Origin: an uncultured Clostridia bacterium
GTDB lineage: Bacteria; Bacillota; Clostridia; TANB77; CAG-508
Reading direction: 5' to 3'
DNA: 64,000 nucleotides
Assembly (NCBI GenBank): GCA_934177725.1
Contig: CAKPPO010000001.1
Coordinates: 85,898-149,897 of the forward strand
The position numbers and the translations under genes were made by a program. Within the stretch, counting starts at the first letter, position 1. Each line of letters opens with the position of its first letter. Below are positions 54,139 to 63,490 of this stretch, piece by piece. Below the pieces are notes generated by a model. It was given only the letters and a program-made list of their open reading frames with translations. It did not search any database and was not told the DNA's origin.

Positions 54139-54193
54139 CAAAATTTTTAATATTCAACGTTTTATCTAAATTATTAAATATTATCAAATTTAA

Positions 54194-55570
54194 TTAATCT
54201 TTAAATTTATATAAGAAACTATCTATCTTATCTATAAATTCTCTATTATTTTTAGTTGTAACCATTTGATTTATTATTGTTTCTGTAACATCTTCTGTAG
54301 GCATTTTAGATAATGCTTTTCTTAATGCAAATACTGTTTCTAACTCTTTTTTAGTTAATAATTTTTCTTCTTTTCTTGTTCCAGATTTATTTATATCTAT
54401 TGCTGGGAAAATTCTCTTTTCTGAAAGTGCTCTATTTAAATGTACTTCCATATTACCTGTTCCCTTAAATTCTTCGAAGATTACATCGTCCATTCTACTA
54501 CCTGTTTCAATTAATGAAGTAGCTAATATTGTAAGGCTTCCTCCATTTTCTATATTTCTTGCTGCACCAAAGAATTTTTTTGGTTTATGTAATGATGCAG
54601 GATCAAGACCTCCAGATAGTGTTCTTCCAGATGAAGGAACAACTAGGTTATAAGCTCTTGCAAGTCTTGTTATACTATCTAATAAAATAACAACATCTTT
54701 TTTATGTTCAACAAGTCTTTTGGCTCTTTCAAGTACCATTTCAGCAACTTTTACATGATTTTCAGGTACTTCATCAAATGTGGAATATATAACTTCACCT
54801 TTTATTGAACGTTTCATATCCGTAACTTCTTCAGGTCTTTCGTCTATAAGAAGGACAATAAGTTCAACTTCAGGATTATTAATACTTATACTATTTGCTA
54901 TTTTTTTAAGTAATGTAGTTTTACCTACTTTTGGAGGAGCAACTATTTGCCCTCTTTGCCCCTTACCAATTGGAGAGATTAAATCTATCATTCTCATTGC
55001 ATATTCGTTTGAAGTTGTTTCTAAACGTAATTTTTCTTCAGGATATATTGGTGTTAAATCATCAAATTTAATACGTCTATAAGCTTTTTCAGGTGCTTCA
55101 CCATTAACTTCACCAACAAATATTAATGCTGGGAATTTTTCTCCCTCTTTTGGAAGTCTAGCAATTCCTTTTATTTTATCTCCTTTGTCTAATTTAAATC
55201 TTCTAATTTGTATAGGAGAAACATAAATGTCTTTAGGTGTAGATAAATAATTTTCTCCTCTTAAGAAACCATAGCCGTCTGGTAAAATTTCTAATACACC
55301 TTGAACAATTCTGTCATCTTCACTTGTTAATTTATATCCTTCGCCTGCTTCTAATTCTGGACCTTCAGGAGTGATTTCCTCATTTACTAAAGGATAAAAT
55401 CTTCTTGGAGTATTGTTTTTCTCTGTATTTTCATCTATTTCATCTGATTTATTTGTTTTGTTTTCAAGAATTTTAATTAATTCTTCCTTTTTTAATTTAG
55501 ATACATTTTTAATATCTTTTTCTTTGGCTAGCTGACGCAATTCTACTAAAGTAGCATCTTCTAAGTTCAT
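54194..55570 (-). CDS. rho: Transcription termination factor Rho
   Basis: A 458-residue hexameric RNA helicase. An N-terminal SAP-like part (TLVELRQLAKEKDIKNVSKL) is followed by a charged linker, the RNA-binding cold-shock domain (LEILPDGYGFLRGENYLSTP) and the ATPase core: GQRGQIVAPPKVGKTTLLKK (Walker A), IVLLIDERPEEVTDM, VVILLDSITRLARAYN (Walker B) and PSSGRTLSGGLDP. The length is normal for Firmicutes with the extra linker. AAAGGGGGC precedes the ATG. It is transcribed away from the sporulation genes behind it. Confidence 0.98.
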   Translation of the reverse strand: MNLEDATLVELRQLAKEKDIKNVSKLKKEELIKILENKTNKSDEIDENTEKNNTPRRFYPLVNEEITPEGPELEAGEGYKLTSEDDRIVQGVLEILPDGYGFLRGENYLSTPKDIYVSPIQIRRFKLDKGDKIKGIARLPKEGEKFPALIFVGEVNGEAPEKAYRRIKFDDLTPIYPEEKLRLETTSNEYAMRMIDLISPIGKGQRGQIVAPPKVGKTTLLKKIANSISINNPEVELIVLLIDERPEEVTDMKRSIKGEVIYSTFDEVPENHVKVAEMVLERAKRLVEHKKDVVILLDSITRLARAYNLVVPSSGRTLSGGLDPASLHKPKKFFGAARNIENGGSLTILATSLIETGSRMDDVIFEEFKGTGNMEVHLNRALSEKRIFPAIDINKSGTRKEEKLLTKKELETVFALRKALSKMPTEDVTETIINQMVTTKNNREFIDKIDSFLYKFKD

Positions 55571-55694
55571 ATATATAGCCCCCTTTATTTTTATTTAATT
55601 CAAAATTAATTTTATTTTTGGATGATTTTTTAAAAGAAAAATAAATCATTTTGATATAATATATATATTATAATATAAAATTACGAATAAGTAA

Positions 55695-55727
55695 AGAAAA
55701 AAGAGGTAAAAACTTCCTCTTTTTTCC
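55695..55727. terminator. Terminator after divIC on the minus strand
   Basis: An 11-bp perfect stem (GAAAAAAGAGG, 55696-55706, and CCTCTTTTTTC, 55715-55725), directly after the divIC stop. Confidence 0.85.
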
Positions 55728-55728
55728 A

Positions 55729-56004
55729 CTATTTTCCAATATCTATATAAACTCTTTCATTTGGTAAATACATTCCTAATTTTTCTCTAGCAATTTCTTC
55801 TATATATTCTGGTGAATTTACGTTATCTTTCATAGCAACTAAAGATTCTTTCGTTTCTTCAGCTTCTTGTTTTTCATCTTCGTACTTACCTATTTCTTTT
55901 TGATATGTATTTAAAAGTTGTTGTTGAGAAATAAATATGCTAATTACGTATAACCCAACAGCAATAAGTAATAATTTCACAAATACTTTTTTTATTGTTT
56001 TCAT
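55729..56004 (-). CDS. divIC: Septum formation initiator, DivIC/FtsL family
   Basis: About 91 residues: a short basic N-terminus, one membrane helix (about residues 9-28), then an outer coiled coil (LLNTYQKEIGKYEDEKQEAE) and the conserved end SPEYIEEIAREKLGMYLPNE with its EEIAREKLG motif. It takes part in divisome assembly with FtsL and DivIB. ATG 56004 has GAGAGTGAG at a good distance. A GTG at 56016 has none. It follows yabP-yabQ, the usual order in spore formers. Confidence 0.9.
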   Translation of the reverse strand: MKTIKKVFVKLLLIAVGLYVISIFISQQQLLNTYQKEIGKYEDEKQEAEETKESLVAMKDNVNSPEYIEEIAREKLGMYLPNERVYIDIGK

Positions 56005-56094
56005 AAGTTTACTCACTCTCTACAGTTTTTCTTTTGACTACAAAATATGCTCTACTTATATTTTTCTACACTTCTTTCTAAAATCCTTCTTTTT

Positions 56095-56568
56095 CTATGC
56101 ATTTTTCTTTTTATTTTTACTTTTTTTGAAATTTAATAATATATTCTTTGTATTAATGACGAAAAATGTAAAAGGCTTAAATATTTTTTGTAGAATTTTA
56201 GCAAGAAATTGTATTGGTAATATTAATATTTTTACTATACTTATTATTACTTTTTTCAGGAATAAAACAATTTTAACATTGATTTTTATGAAGAATTTGC
56301 TTATTAAAATCATGTATAAAATACTACCTAAAATCAATCCAATAATGTTATAAATTCTTATTTCTCCATTAGTAAAATTAAATATAACAAATATTAAGAA
56401 TAAACCTGTAACAATCCAAAATAAAGCATCTTCTATATATGTAATAATATCTGGAGTATGAAAAGACTTCCTAAGTATACGAAATACGTCGAAAAATATG
56501 CCTATAAATATACCACTAATAATAAAAACTAACATAGAGTACAATTGCGTTAATATTCCATTTTCCAA
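56095..56568 (-). CDS. yabQ: Spore cortex protein YabQ
   Basis: A 157-residue membrane protein with about four to five helices and a very basic tail. LYSMLVFIISGIFIGIFFDV then FRILRKSF, and EDALFWIVTGLFLIFVIFNF with NGEIRIYN, match YabQ, which sits in the outer forespore membrane and is needed for cortex formation. It starts at TTG 56568 behind AGAAGGTGA. It lies between yabP and divIC on the same strand, the conserved sporulation arrangement. Confidence 0.9.
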   Translation of the reverse strand: MENGILTQLYSMLVFIISGIFIGIFFDVFRILRKSFHTPDIITYIEDALFWIVTGLFLIFVIFNFTNGEIRIYNIIGLILGSILYMILISKFFIKINVKIVLFLKKVIISIVKILILPIQFLAKILQKIFKPFTFFVINTKNILLNFKKSKNKKKNA

Positions 56569-56625
56569 ATTATCACCTTCTAATTTTTAAGTTTTTATAT
56601 TCTAGAAAAGTTATCATATTTTTTA

Positions 56626-56928
56626 TTATTTAAATATTTTATTAAATAAACCTCCTGATTTTTTGTCCATATCATTTTCACTATATGCTAAATTATATAT
56701 TTCTCCTTCAACTATAACCTCTGAAGTATCTATACTCAATTTATTAATTCTTAAATTTTCTCCTTTTATTGTAAGAAGTCCCAATTCTGTTTCGACTATT
56801 ACTACTTGATCATCAAAGCTAAGTACATCTAAAACCCCAGAAATGCTAAGTTTTTCTCTATTCTCTAATACTAAATTTTGAATTACATTCATATTATTTG
56901 ATTGCATTTTTCTATCATCTAATGTCAT
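56626..56928 (-). CDS. yabP: Sporulation protein YabP
   Basis: A 100-residue soluble protein of the YabP/YqfC family: NREKLSISGVLDVLSFDDQV, then VETELGLLTIKGENLRINKL and EGEIYNLAY are the family pattern. It is needed with YabQ for spore cortex assembly under late mother-cell control in Bacillus. AGAAGGGAAGAGG precedes the ATG. yabQ follows 57 nt downstream. Confidence 0.93.
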   Translation of the reverse strand: MTLDDRKMQSNNMNVIQNLVLENREKLSISGVLDVLSFDDQVVIVETELGLLTIKGENLRINKLSIDTSEVIVEGEIYNLAYSENDMDKKSGGLFNKIFK

Positions 56929-57016
56929 AGTACCTCTTCCCTTCTCTGTTTTTTGTTATATAAATATATATATTCCGGTCTTGTCTATTTTAGAACAAAA
57001 AAATAAAGAATAAAAA

Positions 57017-58136
57017 CTATTCTTTATTTTGTGATTTATTTTCCATTTTTAAATATGCATCCATAAAATTATTTAAATCTCCATCCATTACAGCTTGTAT
57101 ATTTCCTACTTCATAATTAGTTCTGTGGTCTTTTACCATTGTGTATGGGCAAAATACATATGAACGTATTTGACTTCCCCATGCTATATCCATTTGATTT
57201 CCCTTTAAATCTTCTATTTTATCTTTATGTTCTTTTTCTTTCAAGTTCAAAAGCTTTGATTTTAACATTTTCATAGCTGTATCTCTATTTTGAATTTGTG
57301 AACGTTCTGATTGACAAGATACTACTATGTTTGTTGGAATATGCGTAATACGAACCGCTGATGATGTCTTGTTAACATGTTGTCCTCCTGCTCCTGAAGC
57401 TCTATAGGTATCAACTCTTAAGTCATCTGGATTTATATTTATTTCAATATCTTCAGAGATTTCTGGTAAAACTTCTAATGAGGCAAAAGAGGTGTGTCTT
57501 CTTCCTCCACTATCAAATGGTGATATTCTTACTAATCTATGTACTCCCATTTCTCCCTTTAAATATCCATATGCATATGAACCTTTAACTAAAAAAGTAA
57601 CACTTTTCAGACCTGCTTCATCACCGTCTAAATAATCTAATTCTTTTACTTCATAACCATTGTCTAAAGCCCATCTTGTGTACATTCTATATAACATTTG
57701 AGCCCAATCACAACTTTCTGTTCCGCCTGCACCAGGATGAATAGTCAAAATTGCATTGTTTTTATCATATTTTCCAGATAATAATGTATTTATTTCTAGT
57801 TTGTCAATTTCTTTTTGTAAATTTTTTATAGAATCCTTTAGTTCTTCTTCCAAGCTTTCTTCTTTTTCTTCTTGTATTAAATCGTTCATTTGAATTACGT
57901 TTTGTAAATTATTTTTTATATTATTGTACATATGTATTTTTGATTTTATTTCATTTATTTCTTTTAATATTTTGGTCGAATTTTGTGAATCTTCCCAAAA
58001 AGAAATATCATTTGTCTTACTTTCTAAGTCTTTTAAACTACTTTCTAGGTTAGATATTTCAAAGAGATTCACCCAATTCTTCTAGTTTTTCATTTAATCG
58101 ATTTAGAACTTTTTTGTTTTCATCAAAATCTAACAT
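57017..58136 (-). CDS. prfB: Peptide chain release factor 2, with programmed +1 frameshift
   Basis: RF2 reads UAA and UGA stops. Translation starts at ATG 58136 (behind AAGGAGAG) and gives 25 residues (MLDFDENKKVLNRLNEKLEE then LGESL) before an in-frame TGA in the sequence CTTTGA at 58064-58059. A +1 shift skips one T and continues with EISNLESSLKDLES in the long frame, for about 372 residues in total. The GGQ loop is YRASGAGGQHVNKTSSAVRI, and the codon-recognition SPF is in RISPFDSGGRRHTSF. The upstream GGGTGA that should stimulate slippage is weaker than the usual AGGGGG. RF2 thereby autoregulates its level. Confidence 0.96.
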
Positions 58137-58181
58137 ATTTTCACTCTCCTTTATAATATATATGATACTAAAAAAAGTAAG

Positions 58182-58216
58182 AAAAAACAAGCCATAAAAA
58201 ATAGCTTGTTTTTTGT
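58182..58216 (-). terminator. Terminator after the 58223 gene on the minus strand
   Basis: AAAAAACAAGC pairs with GCTTGTTTTTT; the loop is about 12 nt. It lies between the hypothetical gene and prfB. Confidence 0.8.
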
Positions 58217-58222
58217 CTAATA

Positions 58223-58543
58223 CTAATAATTTTGAAAGACTTTTTCACAAATACTACTAAAATCTTCACCTCTTCGAAATTGGAATTCTTTTTCAGCAAA
58301 AAATTTCATTCTCTTCCTTTCTGTAAAATATTTTGAATACACAAAATAAAGAACTATCATAGCTAAGTCTAACTTATCTATGTTTCTATCTAAGACTTCT
58401 ACTTCATAGAAGTCTTCGTATTCAATAAATTCTACATATGGGAAAATTCCATTTTCGTTATACTTAAAAACTTTCCGAACTCCCTTTTTGTTTTGTAAAT
58501 CTGTTACAGGTCTTTCTATAAACCTCATATCCATTTCTACCAT
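58223..58543 (-). CDS. Hypothetical 106-residue protein
   Basis: A small charged protein: MVEMDMRFIERPVTDLQNKK at the start, EFIEYEDFYEVEVLDRNIDK in the middle, and an aromatic-basic end (YFTERKRMKFFAEKEFQFRR). A short hydrophobic stretch (LAMIVLYFVYS) is probably buried rather than membrane-spanning. AGAAGGGAG precedes the ATG. It has its own terminator and is divergent from rfbC. I do not recognise it. Confidence 0.65.
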   Translation of the reverse strand: MVEMDMRFIERPVTDLQNKKGVRKVFKYNENGIFPYVEFIEYEDFYEVEVLDRNIDKLDLAMIVLYFVYSKYFTERKRMKFFAEKEFQFRRGEDFSSICEKVFQNY

Positions 58544-58637
58544 AGAATGACTCCCTTCTTTGGTTTAATATAATAGTATAATATCTATTATACTATTTTT
58601 TTAAACAAATTTCAACATTCCTATGTAAATTTTGCTA

Positions 58638-58665
58638 TTGCAATATATGAAATATATGATATAAT
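58638..58665 (+). promoter_or_regulatory. Putative promoter of rfbC
   Basis: TTGCAA at 58638-58643, a 16-nt spacer, then TATAAT at 58660-58665 with an extended TGA directly before it. Confidence 0.55.
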
Positions 58666-58734
58666 ATTTATGTTACTTAATTAAATATACTTTACAATTA
58701 ATTTGTAAAGAAAAAATTAAAGGAGGACCAATAA

Positions 58735-59304
58735 ATGGGACAGGTAAAAATTGTTGAAGAAACAGGTATTGAAGGATTAAAAGTTGTTGAAACCACAAGA
58801 CATGGCGACAGCAGAGGTTACTTCATGGAAACATACTCTAAAAGGGATTTCGAGGAAATTGGCATTGATTGTACTTTTGTACAGGACAACCAGTCTTTCT
58901 CTAAAAAGGGAGTAATAAGAGGTTTACACTTCCAAAACGGTGAATTTTCTCAGGCAAAGCTTGTTAGAGTTGTTAAAGGCTCTGTTTACGATGTAGCTGT
59001 TGACTTAAGAAAAGATTCACCTACTTATGGAAAAGCTTACGGAGTATTACTTACAGAAGACAATAATCGTCAATTTTTCATTCCTGAAAACTTTGCACAT
59101 GGCTTTTTAGTAACATCTGACGAAGCTATTTTTGCATACAAAGTTAACAAATTTTATCAACCTGGCGATGAAGGCGGACTTATTTGGAATGATCCTGCAC
59201 TTGAAATTAACTGGCCTATTGAAGAAGTAGGTGGGCTAGAAAAGCTTACTTTTTCAGAAAAAGATACGAAGTGGCCTACTTTAGCAGAATACAGCAATAA
59301 ATAA
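58735..59304 (+). CDS. rfbC: dTDP-4-dehydrorhamnose 3,5-epimerase RfbC
   Basis: A 189-residue cupin-fold enzyme, third in dTDP-L-rhamnose synthesis. It shows HGDSRGYFMETYSKRDFEE, FVQDNQSFSKKGVIRGLHFQ with the catalytic histidine, VVKGSVYDVAVDLRKDSPTY, FIPENFAHGFLVTSDEAIFA and DEGGLIWNDP. It lies 54 kb from rfbA and rfbB but shares with rfbD a preference for ATT, GTT and GGC codons. AAAGGAGG precedes the ATG. It has its own promoter and terminator among minus-strand genes, so it is a single-gene insertion relative to its neighbours. Confidence 0.96.
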   Translation: MGQVKIVEETGIEGLKVVETTRHGDSRGYFMETYSKRDFEEIGIDCTFVQDNQSFSKKGVIRGLHFQNGEFSQAKLVRVVKGSVYDVAVDLRKDSPTYGKAYGVLLTEDNNRQFFIPENFAHGFLVTSDEAIFAYKVNKFYQPGDEGGLIWNDPALEINWPIEEVGGLEKLTFSEKDTKWPTLAEYSNK

Positions 59305-59317
59305 TTGTTGCTATAAT

Positions 59318-59353
59318 CCAAAAAGAACTCATTATTAAATGGGTTCTTTTTGT
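59318..59353. terminator. Terminator after rfbC
   Basis: AAAAAGAACTCATT pairs with AATGGGTTCTTTTT (one G-T pair) across a 4-nt loop. It also faces the end of the convergent sufU gene. Confidence 0.85.
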
Positions 59354-59379
59354 AAATATGAATTCAATAATAAACATCT

Positions 59380-59817
59380 TCATTGACAATTTTTATTTAA
59401 TATATCTTCAATAGTATGCCATGCTAAAAGTGCACATTTTACTCTGGCAGGCATATTAGCTACATTTCTAAAAGCTATAGCATCTTCTAATTTTTCTAAT
59501 TCTTTTTCATCAGTTGTTTCTCTTTTTATCATTTCTATAAAAGTTTTTACAATCTCTTTTGCCTCTTCTATTGTTTTTCCTTTTAGAGTATCTATCATTA
59601 TAGATGTTGATGCTTGTGAGATTGCACATCCATGTCCTGAAAAGGCCATATCTTCAATTATATCTCCGTTTAGTTTTAGTTCAAGTGTTATTTCATCTCC
59701 ACAATTTGGATTATGACCAACCTCACAATAGTCTGCATCTTTAAGTTCTTTTTTGTTATATGAATTCATACTATGTTCCATTATTAGCTCGTTATAAACA
59801 TCTGTTAAGTCTTCCAT
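59380..59817 (-). CDS. sufU: Fe-S assembly protein SufU
   Basis: A 145-residue zinc-containing sulfur acceptor for SufS in the Firmicute SUF system. It shows ELIMEHSMNSYNKKEL, the first cysteine in GHNPNCGDEITLEL, FSGHGCAISQASTSIM and the last cysteine in RVKCALLAWHTIED. The insertion between the second and third motifs is that of SufU rather than IscU. It is the last gene of the minus-strand suf operon, after an acyltransferase-like gene. Confidence 0.95.
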   Translation of the reverse strand: MEDLTDVYNELIMEHSMNSYNKKELKDADYCEVGHNPNCGDEITLELKLNGDIIEDMAFSGHGCAISQASTSIMIDTLKGKTIEEAKEIVKTFIEMIKRETTDEKELEKLEDAIAFRNVANMPARVKCALLAWHTIEDILNKNCQ

Positions 59818-59847
59818 TTTTATTTCCTTTCCTCATCTAATTATCTA

Positions 59848-60717
59848 CTATTTTAAAATTCCTATACCAGTCTTTATTGTTATTTCATCTTTTAATAATT
59901 TTTTTACATTTCTTTGTAGTGATGTGTTTTCTTCTAAGTTATTGTAGTTATCGCATTTTCTAACATTGTATACAAAATTTAAAATGTCTGCCGTGCATTC
60001 TTCTCCTTCTGTTACTTCAAACATTTTATAAAATTTTGCTATATTCGAATTTTCATCTAACAATTCTTGTATTTGTTTACTTAGTAACCAACTATTACAA
60101 TAATATTTATAATCTTTTAGTTTAAAATATTTTTCAATTAGTGTTTTAGATTCTTCTATTGATTTTTTTACTAATTGATTATCTAAACTATTGCCTCTTG
60201 GTATATGTATTTTTATACAATTTTCTTTTTGTTTTGTTATAGGGTTTAATATAGATTTTTCATATTGTAATCTTCCTACTTCTATTAATTTCAAATTAAT
60301 AAAATATGCTCCCCATATCATTTGAGATATTCGTATTCCATCATAGTTTCGTTGATATATATCATTAGTAAGTGTTTCTTTTACTCTTATTTTATGAATT
60401 TTACATTGCTCACTATCTAAATTGAATTTTTTCATACTATTTAAGTGCGTTTTATATCCGCTAAGTACCAATATATTAGTAATATAAGGATTATTTTCTT
60501 CTCCAAATAATTCTTTAATGTCTTTAAACTTCCATAAGTCAGCTATTTTATTTTCAGTATCTTCATATAAAATAGAATATACTTTATCTGCTTCATTTTT
60601 TAATTCTTTATTGTTGTTTAAAAATTCTAAACATCTATAGCACTTATTAGCATATGCTACATCATCTATTTCATAAAATTTCAAAGCTTGATCTAGTTCT
60701 TCTTTATCAATATTCAT
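59848..60717 (-). CDS. Acyltransferase-like (NAT_N/GNAT_C type) protein in the suf operon
   Basis: A 289-residue soluble protein resembling Firmicute proteins annotated as acyltransferases with an N-terminal NAT_N part and a GNAT-like C-terminal part (DUF5596-type). The clues are VGRLQYEKS, IKIHIPRGNSLDNQLVKKSI, YYCNSWLLSKQIQELL and NSNIAKFYKMFEV. No reaction is known to me. GAGGAGAATAAAT precedes the ATG. It lies between sufS and sufU on the same strand, an unusual insertion in the SUF order. Confidence 0.6.
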   Translation of the reverse strand: MNIDKEELDQALKFYEIDDVAYANKCYRCLEFLNNNKELKNEADKVYSILYEDTENKIADLWKFKDIKELFGEENNPYITNILVLSGYKTHLNSMKKFNLDSEQCKIHKIRVKETLTNDIYQRNYDGIRISQMIWGAYFINLKLIEVGRLQYEKSILNPITKQKENCIKIHIPRGNSLDNQLVKKSIEESKTLIEKYFKLKDYKYYCNSWLLSKQIQELLDENSNIAKFYKMFEVTEGEECTADILNFVYNVRKCDNYNNLEENTSLQRNVKKLLKDEITIKTGIGILK

Positions 60718-60755
60718 CTATAATTTATTCTCCTCTTACAATTCAAAAATTGTAA

Positions 60756-61977
<1,222 letters not shown>

Positions 61978-61991
61978 TAATATCCTTCCTT

Positions 61992-62189
61992 CTATCTTTC
62001 ATCATCTATTTCTATCATTTTTCTAGATTCTCTACATTCTTGAGTACTTACTATTTTCTTTTCTTCATTAAATGCTCTTTCAAACTCATCATAATTTGGC
62101 TCAATCGGATTCAATTTTACATCTTGGTACTTAATCATATTTTTCCAGTTTTCCATAAAATTGTCCATAAACTCTTTTGAACTTTTCAT
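61992..62189 (-). CDS. Small hypothetical protein between sufD and sufS
   Basis: A 65-residue charged protein starting MKSSKEFMDNFMENWKNMIK and ending in ESRKMIEIDDER, probably helical, with one cysteine (TQECRESRK). ATG 62189 follows GAAAGGGAAAAG. An in-frame TTG 18 nt upstream overlaps that site. It is 28 nt after sufD and 14 nt before sufS on the same strand, so it is translated from the suf transcript. I do not recognise a family. Confidence 0.6.
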   Translation of the reverse strand: MKSSKEFMDNFMENWKNMIKYQDVKLNPIEPNYDEFERAFNEEKKIVSTQECRESRKMIEIDDER

Positions 62190-62217
62190 TATTCTTTTCC
62201 CTTTCAACTTATTTTTA

Positions 62218-63273
62218 TTAGTCTAGCCTTTTCTCAATTTCATTTATAATTTGATTTTTTAATTCTTCGTTTTCTATTCTTTCTAATATTTCGTTAAATC
62301 TTGCTCTAACCATTAATTTCATAGCTTCTTTAAGTTCAAAACCTCTACTCATTATATAAAATAGCTCTTTCTCCCCTATTTTTCCTGCTGAACTTGAATG
62401 ATTTCCTTCTACCTCTTCTTCTGAGCAAAGAAGCATTGGCAAAGCTAAAGATTTTGCTGTATCAGATAAAAGCATACATGCTTCATTTTCATTTCCAGTA
62501 GCTTTTTTACAACCTTTTTTGAAATCTATTGTCCCTTTAAAATGCTTTTTAGCTTTATCTTTTAAAGCACCTTGAACTTCAATATCTATATTAGTTTTTT
62601 TGCCACGTAATTCTGCAATATAGTTTAGGTCAAATAGTTGGTCTTCTTTTCCTAAATAGATAGTATTTAAAGTGTTGTCTGAAAAATCACCTAACAAATT
62701 AGAATAATAATTTGTTATACTATTCTTTCCGCCAAAATCTACTATAGTATAATTAACTTTAGCATTTTCTTCAAAATCATTTTGTATGCTCGTAAAATTG
62801 TTTGAAAATTTATTCATAAGATTTAATATTACTATATTTACTACAGCATTTTCTTTTGCTACTACATTAATTATTCCATTATGAAATGCTTTTATATCTT
62901 CTTCAGACTCGTATTTTATAATAATACTCATTTTTGAATTTGCTTCTGCTTCAATTTGAATATCTTCAACTAATTCTATATTATCTTTATCAAATTTAAA
63001 TTTTATTTGAACTTCGCATTCTTCATTTTCGTTGACTTGCAATTTAATTTTTTTATTTGCCTTATTTTTAACTAAATTTGTTAAGTCGTCATGTAATCCG
63101 TATACAAGATTAAAATTGTTTACATTTTCATTTATATTTAAATTAGAACTATTGTTAATTATTTGCACATTATTAAATTCATGTACTATTTCCGGTACTT
63201 CAATATTTTCTAACTTAATATTATTTATATTAAAATTTCTTGAAGTTCTTACAGGTGTTTCGTTTAATATCAT
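62218..63273 (-). CDS. sufD: Fe-S scaffold component SufD
   Basis: A 351-residue SufB/SufD-family beta-helix protein that forms the scaffold with SufB and SufC. Conserved C-terminal blocks are KGTIDFKKGCKKATGNENEA, LLSDTAKSLALPMLLCSEEE and VEGNHSSSAGKIGEKELFYI, then MSRGFELKEAMKLMVRA. The shorter size and CSEEEVEGNHSSS identify SufD. ATG 63273 is behind GGAAAGGAAAAG. The longer frame to 63333 begins within a GGGAC repeat and adds 20 unconserved residues, so it is not used. Confidence 0.93.
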   Translation of the reverse strand: MILNETPVRTSRNFNINNIKLENIEVPEIVHEFNNVQIINNSSNLNINENVNNFNLVYGLHDDLTNLVKNKANKKIKLQVNENEECEVQIKFKFDKDNIELVEDIQIEAEANSKMSIIIKYESEEDIKAFHNGIINVVAKENAVVNIVILNLMNKFSNNFTSIQNDFEENAKVNYTIVDFGGKNSITNYYSNLLGDFSDNTLNTIYLGKEDQLFDLNYIAELRGKKTNIDIEVQGALKDKAKKHFKGTIDFKKGCKKATGNENEACMLLSDTAKSLALPMLLCSEEEVEGNHSSSAGKIGEKELFYIMSRGFELKEAMKLMVRARFNEILERIENEELKNQIINEIEKRLD

Positions 63274-63289
63274 TTTCTTTTCCTTTCCT

Positions 63290-63342
63290 ATTAGGGACGC
63301 CCCTTTTTCGAAAATTTTTTCAATTAGGGACACCCCTTTTTT
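63290..63342. repeat. Tandem GGGAC-containing repeats (element H) between sufB and sufD
   Basis: ATTAGGGACGCCCCTTTTTC at 63290-63309 and ATTAGGGACACCCCTTTTTT at 63323-63342: two direct copies of 20 nt with two differences, 33 nt apart. A CTGTCC at 63361 may be part of a third, degraded copy. They share the GGGAC core with the other palindromes. Confidence 0.7.
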
Positions 63343-63453
63343 TTAATTTTCTCATATTGGCTGTCCTTTTTAGCCCCCATTTTTGAAATATCATATTCTT
63401 TTAATATTTTAACAATCTTAAGCTTTTTTATCAAAAGTTTCTATATTTTTATG

Positions 63454-63490
63454 TAAAGGACAAAAGTGACCCGTCCCCAAATGTCCGTTA
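63454..63490. repeat. GGGAC-core palindrome C, directly behind sufB
   Basis: This is the reverse-strand copy of the elements behind polA and der: arms AAAGGACA (63455-63462) and TGTCC (63482-63486) around the same 19-nt core in opposite orientation. It abuts the sufB stop at 63488-63490. Confidence 0.8.

Larger units (their letters stand above)
53091..54193. other. 1.1-kb AT-rich non-coding stretch
   Basis: There is no open frame of convincing size or codon use on either strand. The stretch is extremely AT-rich. It contains a 34-nt imperfect repeat (53653 and 53817), a TTTTGTGCA at 53492, a perfect TGCACAAAA-N6-TTTTGTGCA palindrome at 54051-54074 and the rho terminator at its right end. A binding-site-like AGGGGAGC at 53261 leads to no gene. 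It could be decayed coding sequence or hold an unrecognised RNA. Confidence 0.6.

Noticed and set aside
63274..63333. Longer start for sufD
   Set aside because: The added residues are encoded by the GGGAC tandem repeat; ATG 63273 has a good binding site.
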